Shown here: positions 33,941 to 41,870 of the stretch, one piece after another
Layout of the letters: the number at the start of each line of letters is the position of its first letter
How positions within the stretch are numbered: position 1 is the first letter of the stretch
IMG/VR virus record: IMGVR_UViG_3300005663_000028
Location: 115,554 to 179,553 of that record
Source: a virus
Direction: 5' to 3' (one strand)
DNA length: 64,000 nucleotides
Position numbers and translations under genes: made by a program
The notes under the pieces: model-generated
The model's input: the letters and a program-made list of their open reading frames with translations, nothing else
The model's database searches: none
Told to the model about the DNA's origin: nothing

Positions 33941-34357
33941 TTACCTATATCCAGTAATCTCAACCCTTTGGTGACCACTCTCAGGGCATCGCTCTCTAGT
34001 GACGGTCCGCCCCATCTCTTCTTGGTCTAGCTTCAGTTTATGAAACGCATAATTTTGCCTGAGTTGCCCAACCCATTTTGCCCCATACCTAGTGGAGTCA
34101 TATTCTGAGATAATGGCTTGATATGTTTCTTCTTCGGTTTTTGCGAAACCCAAATCATTAGACATGTCTCCGACATGTCTCTTTCGGATTATGATATGGG
34201 CCTTCTCTGCCCTCTCGTCATCTTTCCAGCCAACGAGAGACTGAGGGGTAGCATGTACCTCTATTTGGTCGAGGCTCCACTTACCAGTTTCCATTAAAGC
34301 AGCGACTAATGCTGTTTTGTCGGTAAAAACGGTCTTTACTATGCAATATCTTGACAC
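33941..34357 (-). CDS. DUF1257 / Ycf35 family protein
   Basis: 138 aa from a GTG at 34357 with GGAG seven bases upstream. It has VKTVFTDKTALVAALME, IEVHATPQSLVGW, AHIIIRKRHVG, SNDLGFAKTEEETYQAII and YGAKWVGQLRQNYAFHK, the full-length DUF1257 (Ycf35) pattern. Ycf35 is conserved in cyanobacteria, plastids and many bacteria and often neighbours DUF2997 and Ycf46-like AAA+ genes. Its biochemical role is unknown. Confidence 0.87.
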   Translation of the reverse strand: MSRYCIVKTVFTDKTALVAALMETGKWSLDQIEVHATPQSLVGWKDDERAEKAHIIIRKRHVGDMSNDLGFAKTEEETYQAIISEYDSTRYGAKWVGQLRQNYAFHKLKLDQEEMGRTVTRERCPESGHQRVEITGYR

Positions 34358-34358
34358 G

Positions 34359-35390
34359 TTATTCTCCTTGGTTTTTGAGGTACCGGGCTCTTGCAAAAGC
34401 ATTTAGGGGTGGAATTACCACCCCATTACATTCACAATTATTCTGTAATTCTCCACAGTCTGAGCAAAATGAGTCATCGCAACGACAGGGATAAAAATCA
34501 CAATCACCACACCATTCGTCGTCGTCATTATCATTCCATTTCTTTATCCCCGCACGAGGGTACCATTTACAGACAGTGGAATCATTTTGAAGGACATCAC
34601 CGCATCTGCACCTACGTGGAGATACCACTTTGGGATCGTCAGGACAGACACAGTCGAATCCGTGGCAATCTTCACATAGTTCGTCGCAGATACACACATC
34701 TTCGAGACAAACATCGCACCAAGGATCATTTTCATCACTGTCGTCTAGACAATCGGTACACCATACCTCTCCCTTTTCACGATCCATAATACCACAAAGA
34801 TTGCACCCGGCGTTATCTTTGTCGAGCCCGCATAAACATTGACAATGAACATCGTCTACGAAACCACAATCACAGTCAAGGAAATCATCTAGACAGCTTT
34901 TACAGATGAATCTGCCGTCAGTTGTTTTCCTTGCAATACTACAAACGGAACATCCCCTACCCTCACAGCAGTCACTTACGCTATCACTACATTCGATACA
35001 ACAATCATTGTCTTCGTCACAGAGACAGTCACAATCATGGTCACTATTGTGACCCGAGCAATCAATGAATCTTTGGTGACATTTATCGCATGTGTCGTCT
35101 GCTATACATTCTTCGCATAGTTTTTTGTTACCATCAGCCAAACTTCCGTTACAATCGACACAAGTTCCTCGATAGACTTCGTCAGCATCAGCTTTGCACT
35201 GATCATCTTGACTACATTCGGGACACTCACATCGACCAGCCATAAACTCGTTAATACTGGTCAATAAATCATGGATCGCTATCGCGTCGGGAGTGTTGAC
35301 CCCTTCTGATGTGCGAATCCAACCGTGGTCCCATATTCTTTGGAATTCCTGAAATAAAGACGTCGCTACTTGAATATTACTTTTTACCAT
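34359..35390 (-). CDS. Extremely cysteine- and aspartate-rich protein
   Basis: 343 aa. After an ordinary helical start (1-50), nearly every line has CxxC or CxC pairs (for example CECPEC, CDKCHQ, CLCDEDNDCC, CICDELCEDC). Cys and Asp together make up a large share of residues 53-325, implying many zinc or other metal ions. The protein is not obviously one known family; RING-like or ferredoxin-like repeats are possible. It adjoins DUF1257 directly and lies two genes from the AAA+ gene, so it may belong to that set. Confidence 0.7.
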   Translation of the reverse strand: MVKSNIQVATSLFQEFQRIWDHGWIRTSEGVNTPDAIAIHDLLTSINEFMAGRCECPECSQDDQCKADADEVYRGTCVDCNGSLADGNKKLCEECIADDTCDKCHQRFIDCSGHNSDHDCDCLCDEDNDCCIECSDSVSDCCEGRGCSVCSIARKTTDGRFICKSCLDDFLDCDCGFVDDVHCQCLCGLDKDNAGCNLCGIMDREKGEVWCTDCLDDSDENDPWCDVCLEDVCICDELCEDCHGFDCVCPDDPKVVSPRRCRCGDVLQNDSTVCKWYPRAGIKKWNDNDDDEWCGDCDFYPCRCDDSFCSDCGELQNNCECNGVVIPPLNAFARARYLKNQGE

Positions 35391-35401
35391 TTTTTCTCTC
35401 C

Positions 35402-35662
35402 TTAAAGTTCCGAGGGTTTTTGAAATTTACGTGGTTTAGGATTTTTGTTTTCCCATTGTAGTAAGCCTGTTTTTATTTCTGCCTCCATTTGTTCTTTTAG
35501 TTTTTGAACTATTTTTAATCTTTGTTTATGCTTTTTATCATCCCATTTAACAAACTCTGATGTGAGCTTTTTCTTTCCGTTACAGTACCCACACCGTACA
35601 GAGCGGTGCCCCAACCTTGTTTTTCCTTGTCCGTAACACTCGGGACAATTCCTAATTTTCAT
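35402..35662 (-). CDS. Small zinc-finger protein (DnaJ-like)
   Basis: 86 aa. N-terminal CPECYGQGKTRLGHRSVRC then GYCNGKK gives one zinc site; the remainder is a basic helix. It overlaps the DUF3150-like gene by 4 bases. Confidence 0.6.
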   Translation of the reverse strand: MKIRNCPECYGQGKTRLGHRSVRCGYCNGKKKLTSEFVKWDDKKHKQRLKIVQKLKEQMEAEIKTGLLQWENKNPKPRKFQKPSEL

Positions 35663-36651
35663 AATATGATCCTTCGTTTGAGTTCCCCAAGGAACCCACC
35701 TGCATTTTCACCCTCTGCCGCCGCCTTTTGTCTAATCGAGTTTAGCGCATTTGTTACTCCATCCTGCACTGTGGTTGATTCGAAATCTTCAGGAGATGCT
35801 GTAGAGTCCAGAAACATTTCGCTAAACTCTGTGAGCATTTTTTCTATGTCTTGGTCTTCAAAGATATTCATCTTCCGGAAACGATCGACGTACTTGCGAT
35901 AGCTGGTAATTGACCTAGCTGTTAGTTTCTTGCTCTTCTCCTCATCCTTGTAAGGTTGGCCACTGACACGGGCGGTCATCATGTCACAGAATTCGATCGT
36001 TTCTTGTCGCATGGCGGCTACATATTCGCCTACGAATTTCTCCACCTCTTTCTGCATTTGTTGTCGAAGTTCTTTTTCTCGTTCTATCTGGATTTTTTGT
36101 TTCGCCGAAACTTCCTCGACTGTGGTTTCTTGGATTGATCCAATCCCAGCTATTTGGAACAAATACCAATCGAACTTATATCGCTTTCTGAGGTGCTTTG
36201 TGCTTGCCGGGTAGTTTCCCTTGAGACATTTTTCCCAAAAATCAGGATGATCCTCCTTTATTTTACCAACGGTGTCGTCGAATCTGACCATGAAGCTGTC
36301 TACCCTATTGAAAAATTCCTCTTTGAGGTCTTTCAACTGTTGCTCTACGGTAGTTAGAATGTTGTTCGGTACAAAATGGGCGCTAGCCACGCAAAACGGG
36401 ATTGACCATTGTTCCAGAATCTTCCTTGCTTTTTGACTTATCTGGTCAAAGGCTTGAAGCTCTTCCTTTGGCACCATTAATTTTCTGCCGAGGTTGACTA
36501 TGTCGCTTGGAAGATTCTCTTGGTTTTCATATCCCATCTTGACGAGGTCTGCTCGTGTTAGCATTTTGCGTCCGCTCCACACCCCTATCTTAAGATTGAC
36601 GAGTGTTCCAAGTTCAAACAGATTGATTGTGTTTTTGTCTGTCGTTGTCAT
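35659..36651 (-). CDS. DUF3150-like protein
   Basis: 330 aa. The opening ELGTLVNLKIGVWSGRKML, the later LGRKLMVPKEEL, and the long central coiled coil (about 105-140, 180-225) resemble DUF3150 proteins of plasmids and integrative elements, which also sit beside AAA+ ATPases. The match is from memory and moderate. It lies directly downstream of the Ycf46-type AAA+ gene and may be its partner. Confidence 0.6.
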   Translation of the reverse strand: MTTTDKNTINLFELGTLVNLKIGVWSGRKMLTRADLVKMGYENQENLPSDIVNLGRKLMVPKEELQAFDQISQKARKILEQWSIPFCVASAHFVPNNILTTVEQQLKDLKEEFFNRVDSFMVRFDDTVGKIKEDHPDFWEKCLKGNYPASTKHLRKRYKFDWYLFQIAGIGSIQETTVEEVSAKQKIQIEREKELRQQMQKEVEKFVGEYVAAMRQETIEFCDMMTARVSGQPYKDEEKSKKLTARSITSYRKYVDRFRKMNIFEDQDIEKMLTEFSEMFLDSTASPEDFESTTVQDGVTNALNSIRQKAAAEGENAGGFLGELKRRIIL

Positions 36652-36660
36652 TTTTTTATC

Positions 36661-38244
36661 CTAGTTTGAGTTAGGGTCTCCATTACTCAATACAATTTTT
36701 CTACCTTCTGCTTTTGGTTGAGGATTCTCCTTATGGGGATTTGCGGGCTTCGCGTGTTTTTTGCACCACATTCTTATTGAACCAATACGATCCGATTCAG
36801 TTACTGATAGTGGTATAATTTCTCCTATTGCTTGTATCAGGTGTTTTTGCTTAAGCTTTTTATCATTTCCAAATGCTATCTTTAAGGACACCTTAACTAT
36901 TTGTTCTATATCGGCTCCCGTACACCCAGGAGTGGCAATTGCCAGTTTTGTAATATCTAAATCTTTTGATATTTTATTTCTTTTGGAAAGATGGATATTG
37001 AATATTTCTTGACGCTCTCCTTCGCTCGGCAGGTCTAATCCAAAAATTTCATCGAACCGCCCTTTGCGACAAAATTCTGGAGGCAGTGACTGGACCTGAT
37101 TAGCTGTCGCTATTACATAGACAGGGGATGTTTTATCATTTAGCCATTTCAGAAATATTCCAAAGACCCTACGAGAAGAACCTCCATCTGAATCTCCGGT
37201 TCCTCCGAAGCCTTTTTCTATCTCGTCCAAAACAAGTACACAAGGAGCGATAGTCTCAAGCATCCTGATAGCATCTCTCATATTAGACTCTGATTCCCCA
37301 ACATACTTATTCATAATACTACCAACGTCGAGCGAAATAAGTGGTAAGCCAAGTTCAGAAGCAACGGCCAGAGAGAGTAATGTTTTTCCACAGCCAGGAA
37401 TACCGACGAGCATCAATCCTTTAGGAAACTCAATACCAAAATCCCTTGCCTCTTGGGTGAAGCAGGGTTGATCTAATCGAATGTGTTGTTTCAACGCTTC
37501 ATAACCACCAACACTATCTAAACCACCTTCTGGGGGTTCTATGTAGGTAAGCAACCCAGACGCACGAATTATGGCAGCTTTTTCCCTAATTATTGTTTGG
37601 ACTGCATCGACATTCAGGTCTTTATGTTTTCTCAACGCCAACGCAACTCTGTCTGCCACCTGCTGAGTAATCATTCCTTGACACGCATCGATAATTTGTG
37701 GTAAGATTTCTGGATCGGGTTCAAATTTACCCCCGTCTTCTGTTTCCACACTACGACATACATAAGAGATTCGTTCTGCTATCTGCTTTTTGTCTGGTAG
37801 ACTGAATTCAATAGTTGTTATGTCATGAAGTAACTGTTTGGGTACATGGAAATCCGGTCCGACGAAAACGATGGTTTGTTCTACGGACGATATTATTTTG
37901 CGCAGATCATCTAAATATCCTATGGCCATGTCGTGTTTTGAGTACTTGCCTTGTTGTAGATAGAGTCCAAAATCTCTTAAAACACAAACGGTTTTCTCTG
38001 GGAACCCAAGAATTGCTGGTAAATGATCCTCGACGGGCACCTTCGACTTAGGAGCCCCGCTTACCGCTATTCCTCCTTCGTCAATCCATCCCTGGGAGAT
38101 GGACCACACAAAGACTTTCCTGTCAATTTCTGCCGCCGCCTCTGCAATTTCAGCAATAGCCCTGTCTTTTTCAAAGGTATCTACATTCAACAAAGCATGA
38201 CCCGAAAGTATGTAATCGATAAGGTCTTCTTTGAAATTTCCCAT
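36661..38244 (-). CDS. Ycf46-type AAA+ ATPase
   Basis: 527 aa. The N-terminal domain (1-235) has the Ycf46 features VFVWSISQGW, CVLRDFGLYL, TIVFVGPDFHVP and the following all-helical part. The AAA+ core has GIPGCGKT (281-288), Walker B CVLVLDE (D340, E341), a GRFDEIF box and sensor 2 helix. Ycf46 proteins are conserved in cyanobacteria and plastids, function largely unknown. Here it heads a unit with DUF3150-like, zinc-finger, Cys-rich and Ycf35 genes. Confidence 0.88.
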   Translation of the reverse strand: MGNFKEDLIDYILSGHALLNVDTFEKDRAIAEIAEAAAEIDRKVFVWSISQGWIDEGGIAVSGAPKSKVPVEDHLPAILGFPEKTVCVLRDFGLYLQQGKYSKHDMAIGYLDDLRKIISSVEQTIVFVGPDFHVPKQLLHDITTIEFSLPDKKQIAERISYVCRSVETEDGGKFEPDPEILPQIIDACQGMITQQVADRVALALRKHKDLNVDAVQTIIREKAAIIRASGLLTYIEPPEGGLDSVGGYEALKQHIRLDQPCFTQEARDFGIEFPKGLMLVGIPGCGKTLLSLAVASELGLPLISLDVGSIMNKYVGESESNMRDAIRMLETIAPCVLVLDEIEKGFGGTGDSDGGSSRRVFGIFLKWLNDKTSPVYVIATANQVQSLPPEFCRKGRFDEIFGLDLPSEGERQEIFNIHLSKRNKISKDLDITKLAIATPGCTGADIEQIVKVSLKIAFGNDKKLKQKHLIQAIGEIIPLSVTESDRIGSIRMWCKKHAKPANPHKENPQPKAEGRKIVLSNGDPNSN

Positions 38245-38279
38245 AGAAAAATCTCCATATGTTTGTTTAGTTAATTAAA

Positions 38280-38301
38280 GGAATCTTGTACTCAAGATTC
38301 C
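38280..38301 (-). terminator. Probable terminator
   Basis: Perfect 9-bp stem GGAATCTTG / CAAGATTCC with a 4-base loop, followed on the minus strand by TTTAATTAA. It overlaps the stop of the 38292-38507 gene. The T-run is imperfect. Confidence 0.6.
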
Positions 38302-38507
38302 AGGAGTGAACGGACTTGGAAAAGCTCATTTCGAGTAGAGAAGACATCAAACCCCAAATCTTTCACCAGTAACGATAGGTGCTCCAATAACACCTCTATA
38401 TCATCCTCGTGTTTGGCAGATTTCTTTCTGCTTATCAGACTATCAGGCCCGATATCCTCTCGATTAAGGATTTCCCTCAATTTGGCTTTTATTTGCTTCT
38501 GATCCAT
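38292..38507 (-). CDS. Unknown small helical protein
   Basis: 71 aa, helical and charged. The promoter -10 box at 38514-38519 ends only about 6 bases before the ATG (38507), so the mRNA may be leaderless or nearly so. Terminator right after. No family recognised. Confidence 0.55.
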   Translation of the reverse strand: MDQKQIKAKLREILNREDIGPDSLISRKKSAKHEDDIEVLLEHLSLLVKDLGFDVFSTRNELFQVRSLLES

Positions 38508-38510
38508 CAC

Positions 38511-38540
38511 CTTATTATACGTCCAACTCCTTTTTTTGTT
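38511..38540 (-). promoter_or_regulatory. Promoter, same motif as 8.5 and 20.2 kb but without dyad
   Basis: An A-tract, GGAGTTGGACG and TATAATAAG (-10 at 38514-38519) on the minus strand. It fits the three-site consensus GAGTTrGnnGTAyAATAAG. It lacks the GATAACGGG inverted repeat. Confidence 0.65.
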
Positions 38541-38563
38541 TCATAAATCCTAGCTTTTCTTTT

Positions 38564-38761
38564 TCATGAGTTCTCGGACCTGGACTGCGGAACAACCGAA
38601 CCTTCATCATTCCTGAAAAGCCCTATCTTCCCCAACACGACTTTTTCTGTCTGGCTACCCCCATCACACCCACTAATCTCAACCCAATGAGTATGACAAA
38701 GGTTTTTCCCGATATACTTGTAATCGGACATATTCCGACATCGGGGGAAGTCACATATCAT
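38564..38761 (-). CDS. Unknown small protein with zinc site
   Basis: 65 aa. CDFPRC, then CHTH and C give a plausible single zinc site, as in small treble-clef proteins. No function assigned. Confidence 0.55.
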   Translation of the reverse strand: MICDFPRCRNMSDYKYIGKNLCHTHWVEISGCDGGSQTEKVVLGKIGLFRNDEGSVVPQSRSENS

Positions 38762-39021
38762 ACTAGCTCTACGTTATGTATCGTTAAATTACCCAAAGTT
38801 CCATCCCACTCATCAGGATATGGTCTTGCTCTCATAAGGCGACTTCTGGGCATAGTTGTTGATATCATTTCTGTAGTACGGCCCTTTTTCTCCCAATACA
38901 AAATACTATATTCGTCTTTACAATACGCCCCTCCCATGACTATGCATACTTGTTCGTCATAACCAGTACAATTTTTGTTGTCAAACCTAACAATCGCCAA
39001 ATCACCAATTCTCGCCCTCAT
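38758..39021 (-). CDS. Unknown beta-rich small protein
   Basis: 87 aa from ATG 39021 (AGGGG upstream). It begins RARIGDLAIVRFDNKNC and is beta-rich, like small SH3-type phage proteins. No family recognised. Confidence 0.55.
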   Translation of the reverse strand: MRARIGDLAIVRFDNKNCTGYDEQVCIVMGGAYCKDEYSILYWEKKGRTTEMISTTMPRSRLMRARPYPDEWDGTLGNLTIHNVELV

Positions 39022-39040
39022 CACTTTACCCCTTTGTTTG

Positions 39041-39328
39041 TTACGAGTCGTCTACTTGGTCTGTAAACAACTCTGGGTCCAGGTCAGTTTCTTCAATAGT
39101 TTTTTTATCATATAGTACATCGCCGCATGTATCTAGGATGTGTCCCAGTTTACGAAGGATACGAGAACCTTTTCGGTGATCACCAGTGCTACACAATTGA
39201 TTAGACATAGCCCCTATGATTCCCCTCTGAACTACAATGGTTGTCTCTCCTGTTGCCGTATTGACTTCGACAACTTCGAACGGCGGGTCATTCCGGGTTT
39301 CACGTTCCATCTGATCTGACATTTTCAT
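39041..39328 (-). CDS. Unknown small protein
   Basis: 95 aa. Acidic C-terminus; beta segment FEVVEVNTATGETTIVV in the middle. No family recognised. 39329-39363 is a short spacer. Confidence 0.55.
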   Translation of the reverse strand: MKMSDQMERETRNDPPFEVVEVNTATGETTIVVQRGIIGAMSNQLCSTGDHRKGSRILRKLGHILDTCGDVLYDKKTIEETDLDPELFTDQVDDS

Positions 39329-39363
39329 ACTCCTGTCTTAAAAAGAGATTAGTGCCTGTAATT

Positions 39364-39537
39364 TCATTTTGTTTCGTTTGAGTTTGTGACAACAAACTCT
39401 ATTTCATCGGCCCGGTAACGACCTTTGAGACCATCATCCCACTCCACAGAGATGATTGCTCCTTCTTCGTCAAAATTGATTTCCCCAATCTCTCCCAAAC
39501 CAAACTGGCCGTGCTCTACCTTAATGATTGCAGTCAT
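39364..39537 (-). CDS. Unknown small beta-barrel-like protein
   Basis: 57 aa from ATG 39537 (GGAGG upstream). GQFGLGEIGEINFDEEGAI and WDDGLKGRYRADEIEFV suggest an SH3-like barrel. No function assigned. Confidence 0.6.
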   Translation of the reverse strand: MTAIIKVEHGQFGLGEIGEINFDEEGAIISVEWDDGLKGRYRADEIEFVVTNSNETK

Positions 39538-39779
39538 CTGATTACCTCCGCATAATATTTTTTTGCAATAGCTCTCCACGCGACTAGGATAATTACGGTG
39601 TCTGCGGCTCCAGGAACATTAAAATGCGACTTTAATTCCTTAACCCATTTTGGACATCCTGGCCCTTTCCAAACTCCATTCCTTTCTAAGTACATCAAGT
39701 CTTGGTATATTTCATCTGCTTGACACAATATTAAATCATTGGCAAGAATTTCTTCTGCTATTGACAGTACGTGTGACAT
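39534..39779 (-). CDS. Unknown small helical protein
   Basis: 81 aa; helices interrupted by GVWKGPGCPKW. It faces the plus-strand lipoprotein genes across 39780-39869. No family recognised. Confidence 0.55.
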   Translation of the reverse strand: MSHVLSIAEEILANDLILCQADEIYQDLMYLERNGVWKGPGCPKWVKELKSHFNVPGAADTVIILVAWRAIAKKYYAEVIR

Positions 39780-39869
39780 AATTCAACTCTCCCTTTAAGA
39801 GCCAGAACTTTTTTGTGGTGTATAACATATATGCTTTGGTACATAAATTGGTAGAAAAGGAGGTTTACG
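39780..39869 (+). promoter_or_regulatory. Divergent intergenic region with plus-strand promoter candidate
   Basis: Between a minus-strand start and the plus-strand lipoprotein start. It contains TTGTGG, GTGTATAAC and, before the ATG, AAAAGGAGG. A promoter for the two lipoproteins must lie here; the exact boxes are uncertain. Confidence 0.4.
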
Positions 39870-40109
39870 ATGAGTAAACGTATTACAAGACTGTTACTGG
39901 TTGCTGGTTTTCTGTTCTGTGTTACAGGATGTTCTATAGTTACGAACGGTGAAGCTAGTTGGGAAGTATTCATGGGTGCAAGACACAAACAGATTGGTGA
40001 AAAGCCCGCTTCTGTTGGTATACAGTCCAAGGTCATAGAAGATGTGATTTCTGCTATGGTCGGGACCAAAGATGCCCCGGAAGATACCCCAGAAAATACT
40101 CCTGAGTAA
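39870..40109 (+). CDS. Putative lipoprotein A of a tandem pair
   Basis: 79 aa. Signal peptide with VTGC lipobox (Cys 21). The mature part SWEVFMGARHKQ ... SVGIQSKVIEDVI is clearly related to the next gene. It is one of very few plus-strand genes in the phage region, with its own strong ribosome site. Expected at the host membrane; a superinfection-exclusion or moron role is inferred. Confidence 0.78.
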   Translation: MSKRITRLLLVAGFLFCVTGCSIVTNGEASWEVFMGARHKQIGEKPASVGIQSKVIEDVISAMVGTKDAPEDTPENTPE

Positions 40110-40124
40110 TTAATAGCTACTGTG

Positions 40125-40412
40125 ATGAGAAACATTAGTATACTACTACTATCCGTCTACCTACTCATATTTTCTCTAAGCTGTTCCGTTACAACGAGGG
40201 GTGGTAGTTGGGAAATTTTCACTGGAGTTAGGATAACTCAACACAGCATACAACAGCCTTCTATCGGAATAGAGTCTCAAGTTTTAGACGGGCTTATTGA
40301 GGCTCTTACTGATGGAAAAATAACACCTGCCGAAAAAGAAATCATAATTAAAATCATCTGGTGGACTGCTAAGTGGTACTTTAACATTCCCGGTGTGATG
40401 GATTTGTTTTAG
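40125..40412 (+). CDS. Putative lipoprotein B of a tandem pair
   Basis: 95 aa from ATG 40125. Signal peptide with SLSC lipobox. SWEIFTGVRITQ ... SIGIESQVLDGLI parallels lipoprotein A, then it is longer, with an amphipathic WWTAKWYFNIPG end. No clear ribosome site, so it may rely on translation of gene A. Confidence 0.75.
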   Translation: MRNISILLLSVYLLIFSLSCSVTTRGGSWEIFTGVRITQHSIQQPSIGIESQVLDGLIEALTDGKITPAEKEIIIKIIWWTAKWYFNIPGVMDLF

Positions 40413-40441
40413 TTCTGTGTTTGCGAACATACCTTAATAGT

Positions 40442-40720
40442 TTATTCCCCCCTCTTGTCTTCCAAAAGTGTACGGAGCACCGCACACTCGCGCCGCGTAG
40501 CTTCAAGGTCAAATACAACATAGTTTGTGACCAACCTTACGGAATTCATGGAATCCATAACAGTCGAAAGGACTTTACCGACAGTCTGGAGATTCTCTTT
40601 GTGTTGTTCATCTTGTTGTTCCTCGACCATAAGACTTATTCCTTCTTTTAGTTTTGATAGACTGCTTATTAGTCCACTGAGGAGGTTTACGAGTTCGTCT
40701 CCTGATTTTTCTTTAGACAT
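40442..40720 (-). CDS. Unknown small helical protein
   Basis: 92 aa from MSKEKSG at 40720 (AGGAAG upstream). Long helices with heptad character (SLSKLKEGISLMVEEQQDE). Convergent with the lipoproteins. A TATAAT box lies at 40750-40755. Confidence 0.6.
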   Translation of the reverse strand: MSKEKSGDELVNLLSGLISSLSKLKEGISLMVEEQQDEQHKENLQTVGKVLSTVMDSMNSVRLVTNYVVFDLEATRRECAVLRTLLEDKRGE

Positions 40721-40743
40721 TTTGAATCTTCCTATTTTTGGTG

Positions 40744-40854
40744 TCAATCATTATACCCACCTTTAGTGCAGGTTATCATGTATTTAGATTTTATACGGAT
40801 CGCTTCTGGTGGAGTATAACCCACTCCATGTTTGGAACACAGTAAGCAATTCAT
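40744..40854 (-). CDS. Tiny Cys-containing protein
   Basis: 36 aa starting MNCLLCSKHGVGYTPPEA and ending CTKGGYND. CxxC, His and a later Cys could bind one zinc. GGGG precedes the ATG, and it follows the radical SAM gene by 22 bases. Short length keeps confidence low. Confidence 0.4.
   Translation of the reverse strand: MNCLLCSKHGVGYTPPEAIRIKSKYMITCTKGGYND
40748..40775 (-). promoter_or_regulatory. Possible promoter before 40442-40720
   Basis: GGTGGGTATAATG on the minus strand (TATAAT at 40750-40755), about 30 bases before the gene start. It lacks the GAGTT element of the main motif. Confidence 0.35.
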
Positions 40855-40878
40855 CCCCTGGTCAATCTGTTTTATTCT

Positions 40879-41538
40879 CTAGTCAATCATTTTCTCTCTG
40901 GTTTCGTAGTAGTCGCATTGTGAGAAATGTTTGTATGGAGATTCACCCAATGGGCACCAATGTATTATTCCGTTTTCGTCGACAAACATATTGTCGTTCA
41001 TAGCGTTGTCACACATAGCTACGTCTTGATATTTGCTTGGCACGTTGTTATCATACGCCCTACCAACTAATACAATGTTCAGACCCAAGTCCCCAGCGAA
41101 TTGCACAAAAATACGATGCTTATGTTTGAATGATTGTTTTAGTTTTTCAAAAGCTTCTTGTCCGTATCCATCTTTGGAATGAAATTGTGATTGAGATATT
41201 CTAATGGTAATATTTTGAGTATCTAAGCTCAAAATAACACGAACAAATTCATCAAGGGTTGCTTTTTGTTTTACGAATACACCATTTGTCATTATGCCTC
41301 CCTGATAATGGCCTTGAAAGGTGTTTCTCATTAGATCGCCGTAATTCGGAATTAAAGATACTTCTCCACCCATTACGGATATATTTGAATCCACTCCTTT
41401 AGGTAACCATTCATTTAATTGTTGGGACATCTTTTCCGTCATGTGGGTCTTATTTGATGGGCCAGACCTGAACATGCAATGATCACACGTCTCGTTGCAA
41501 AAGTTCGTTAATCTGATCGTTGTTTCGTGTTTGGACAT
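40879..41538 (-). CDS. Radical SAM protein
   Basis: 219 aa. The 4Fe-4S motif CNETCDHC (C14, C18, C21), the GGE (57-59) and a shortened barrel are present. The C-terminus has Cys residues (VAMCDNAMN, HWCPLG, FSQCDY) like a reduced SPASM domain, suggesting a second cluster and a peptide substrate. No obvious precursor peptide gene adjoins, although the 36-aa ORF downstream is worth checking. Confidence 0.85.
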   Translation of the reverse strand: MSKHETTIRLTNFCNETCDHCMFRSGPSNKTHMTEKMSQQLNEWLPKGVDSNISVMGGEVSLIPNYGDLMRNTFQGHYQGGIMTNGVFVKQKATLDEFVRVILSLDTQNITIRISQSQFHSKDGYGQEAFEKLKQSFKHKHRIFVQFAGDLGLNIVLVGRAYDNNVPSKYQDVAMCDNAMNDNMFVDENGIIHWCPLGESPYKHFSQCDYYETREKMID

Positions 41539-41583
41539 GTAGTTGACTCCGCTAACATTGATTATGTTTGTGGTCCAAACACA

Positions 41584-41868
41584 TTAAATCTCGTTCTCAT
41601 TTGGGTGATCTATGCAAAAGCAAAGTTCCCATTCTCCTACATGGCTGGTGGTTGTGTTGCTTTGGTTGTCCCATATACCACAATTATCAATAGAGAGGAA
41701 CATCGGTGACTCCTCTCCCTTGGATTTCATAAGCGACAACAGAGCTTCGGCAACTTCTTCTTTCGAAAAACAAAATGTCGTCGACGCCCTACACTCACAT
41801 TTTCGCAACCCGTGCATTTTACTCGTTGGTGAGCATCTACACTCTTTTGGTCTGTGTGTTTTCTTCAT
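41584..41868 (-). CDS. Unknown Cys-rich small protein
   Basis: 94 aa. N-terminal CRCS ... CECRAS and C-terminal CFCID give likely metal ligands. The gap 41539-41583 shows nothing. No family recognised. Confidence 0.5.
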   Translation of the reverse strand: MKKTHRPKECRCSPTSKMHGLRKCECRASTTFCFSKEEVAEALLSLMKSKGEESPMFLSIDNCGIWDNQSNTTTSHVGEWELCFCIDHPNENEI

Positions 41869-41870
41869 TT

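Noticed and set aside
39758-40135. A 125-codon minus-strand ORF
   Set aside because: It is antisense to the two plus-strand lipoproteins, which have signal peptides, lipoboxes and a ribosome site.
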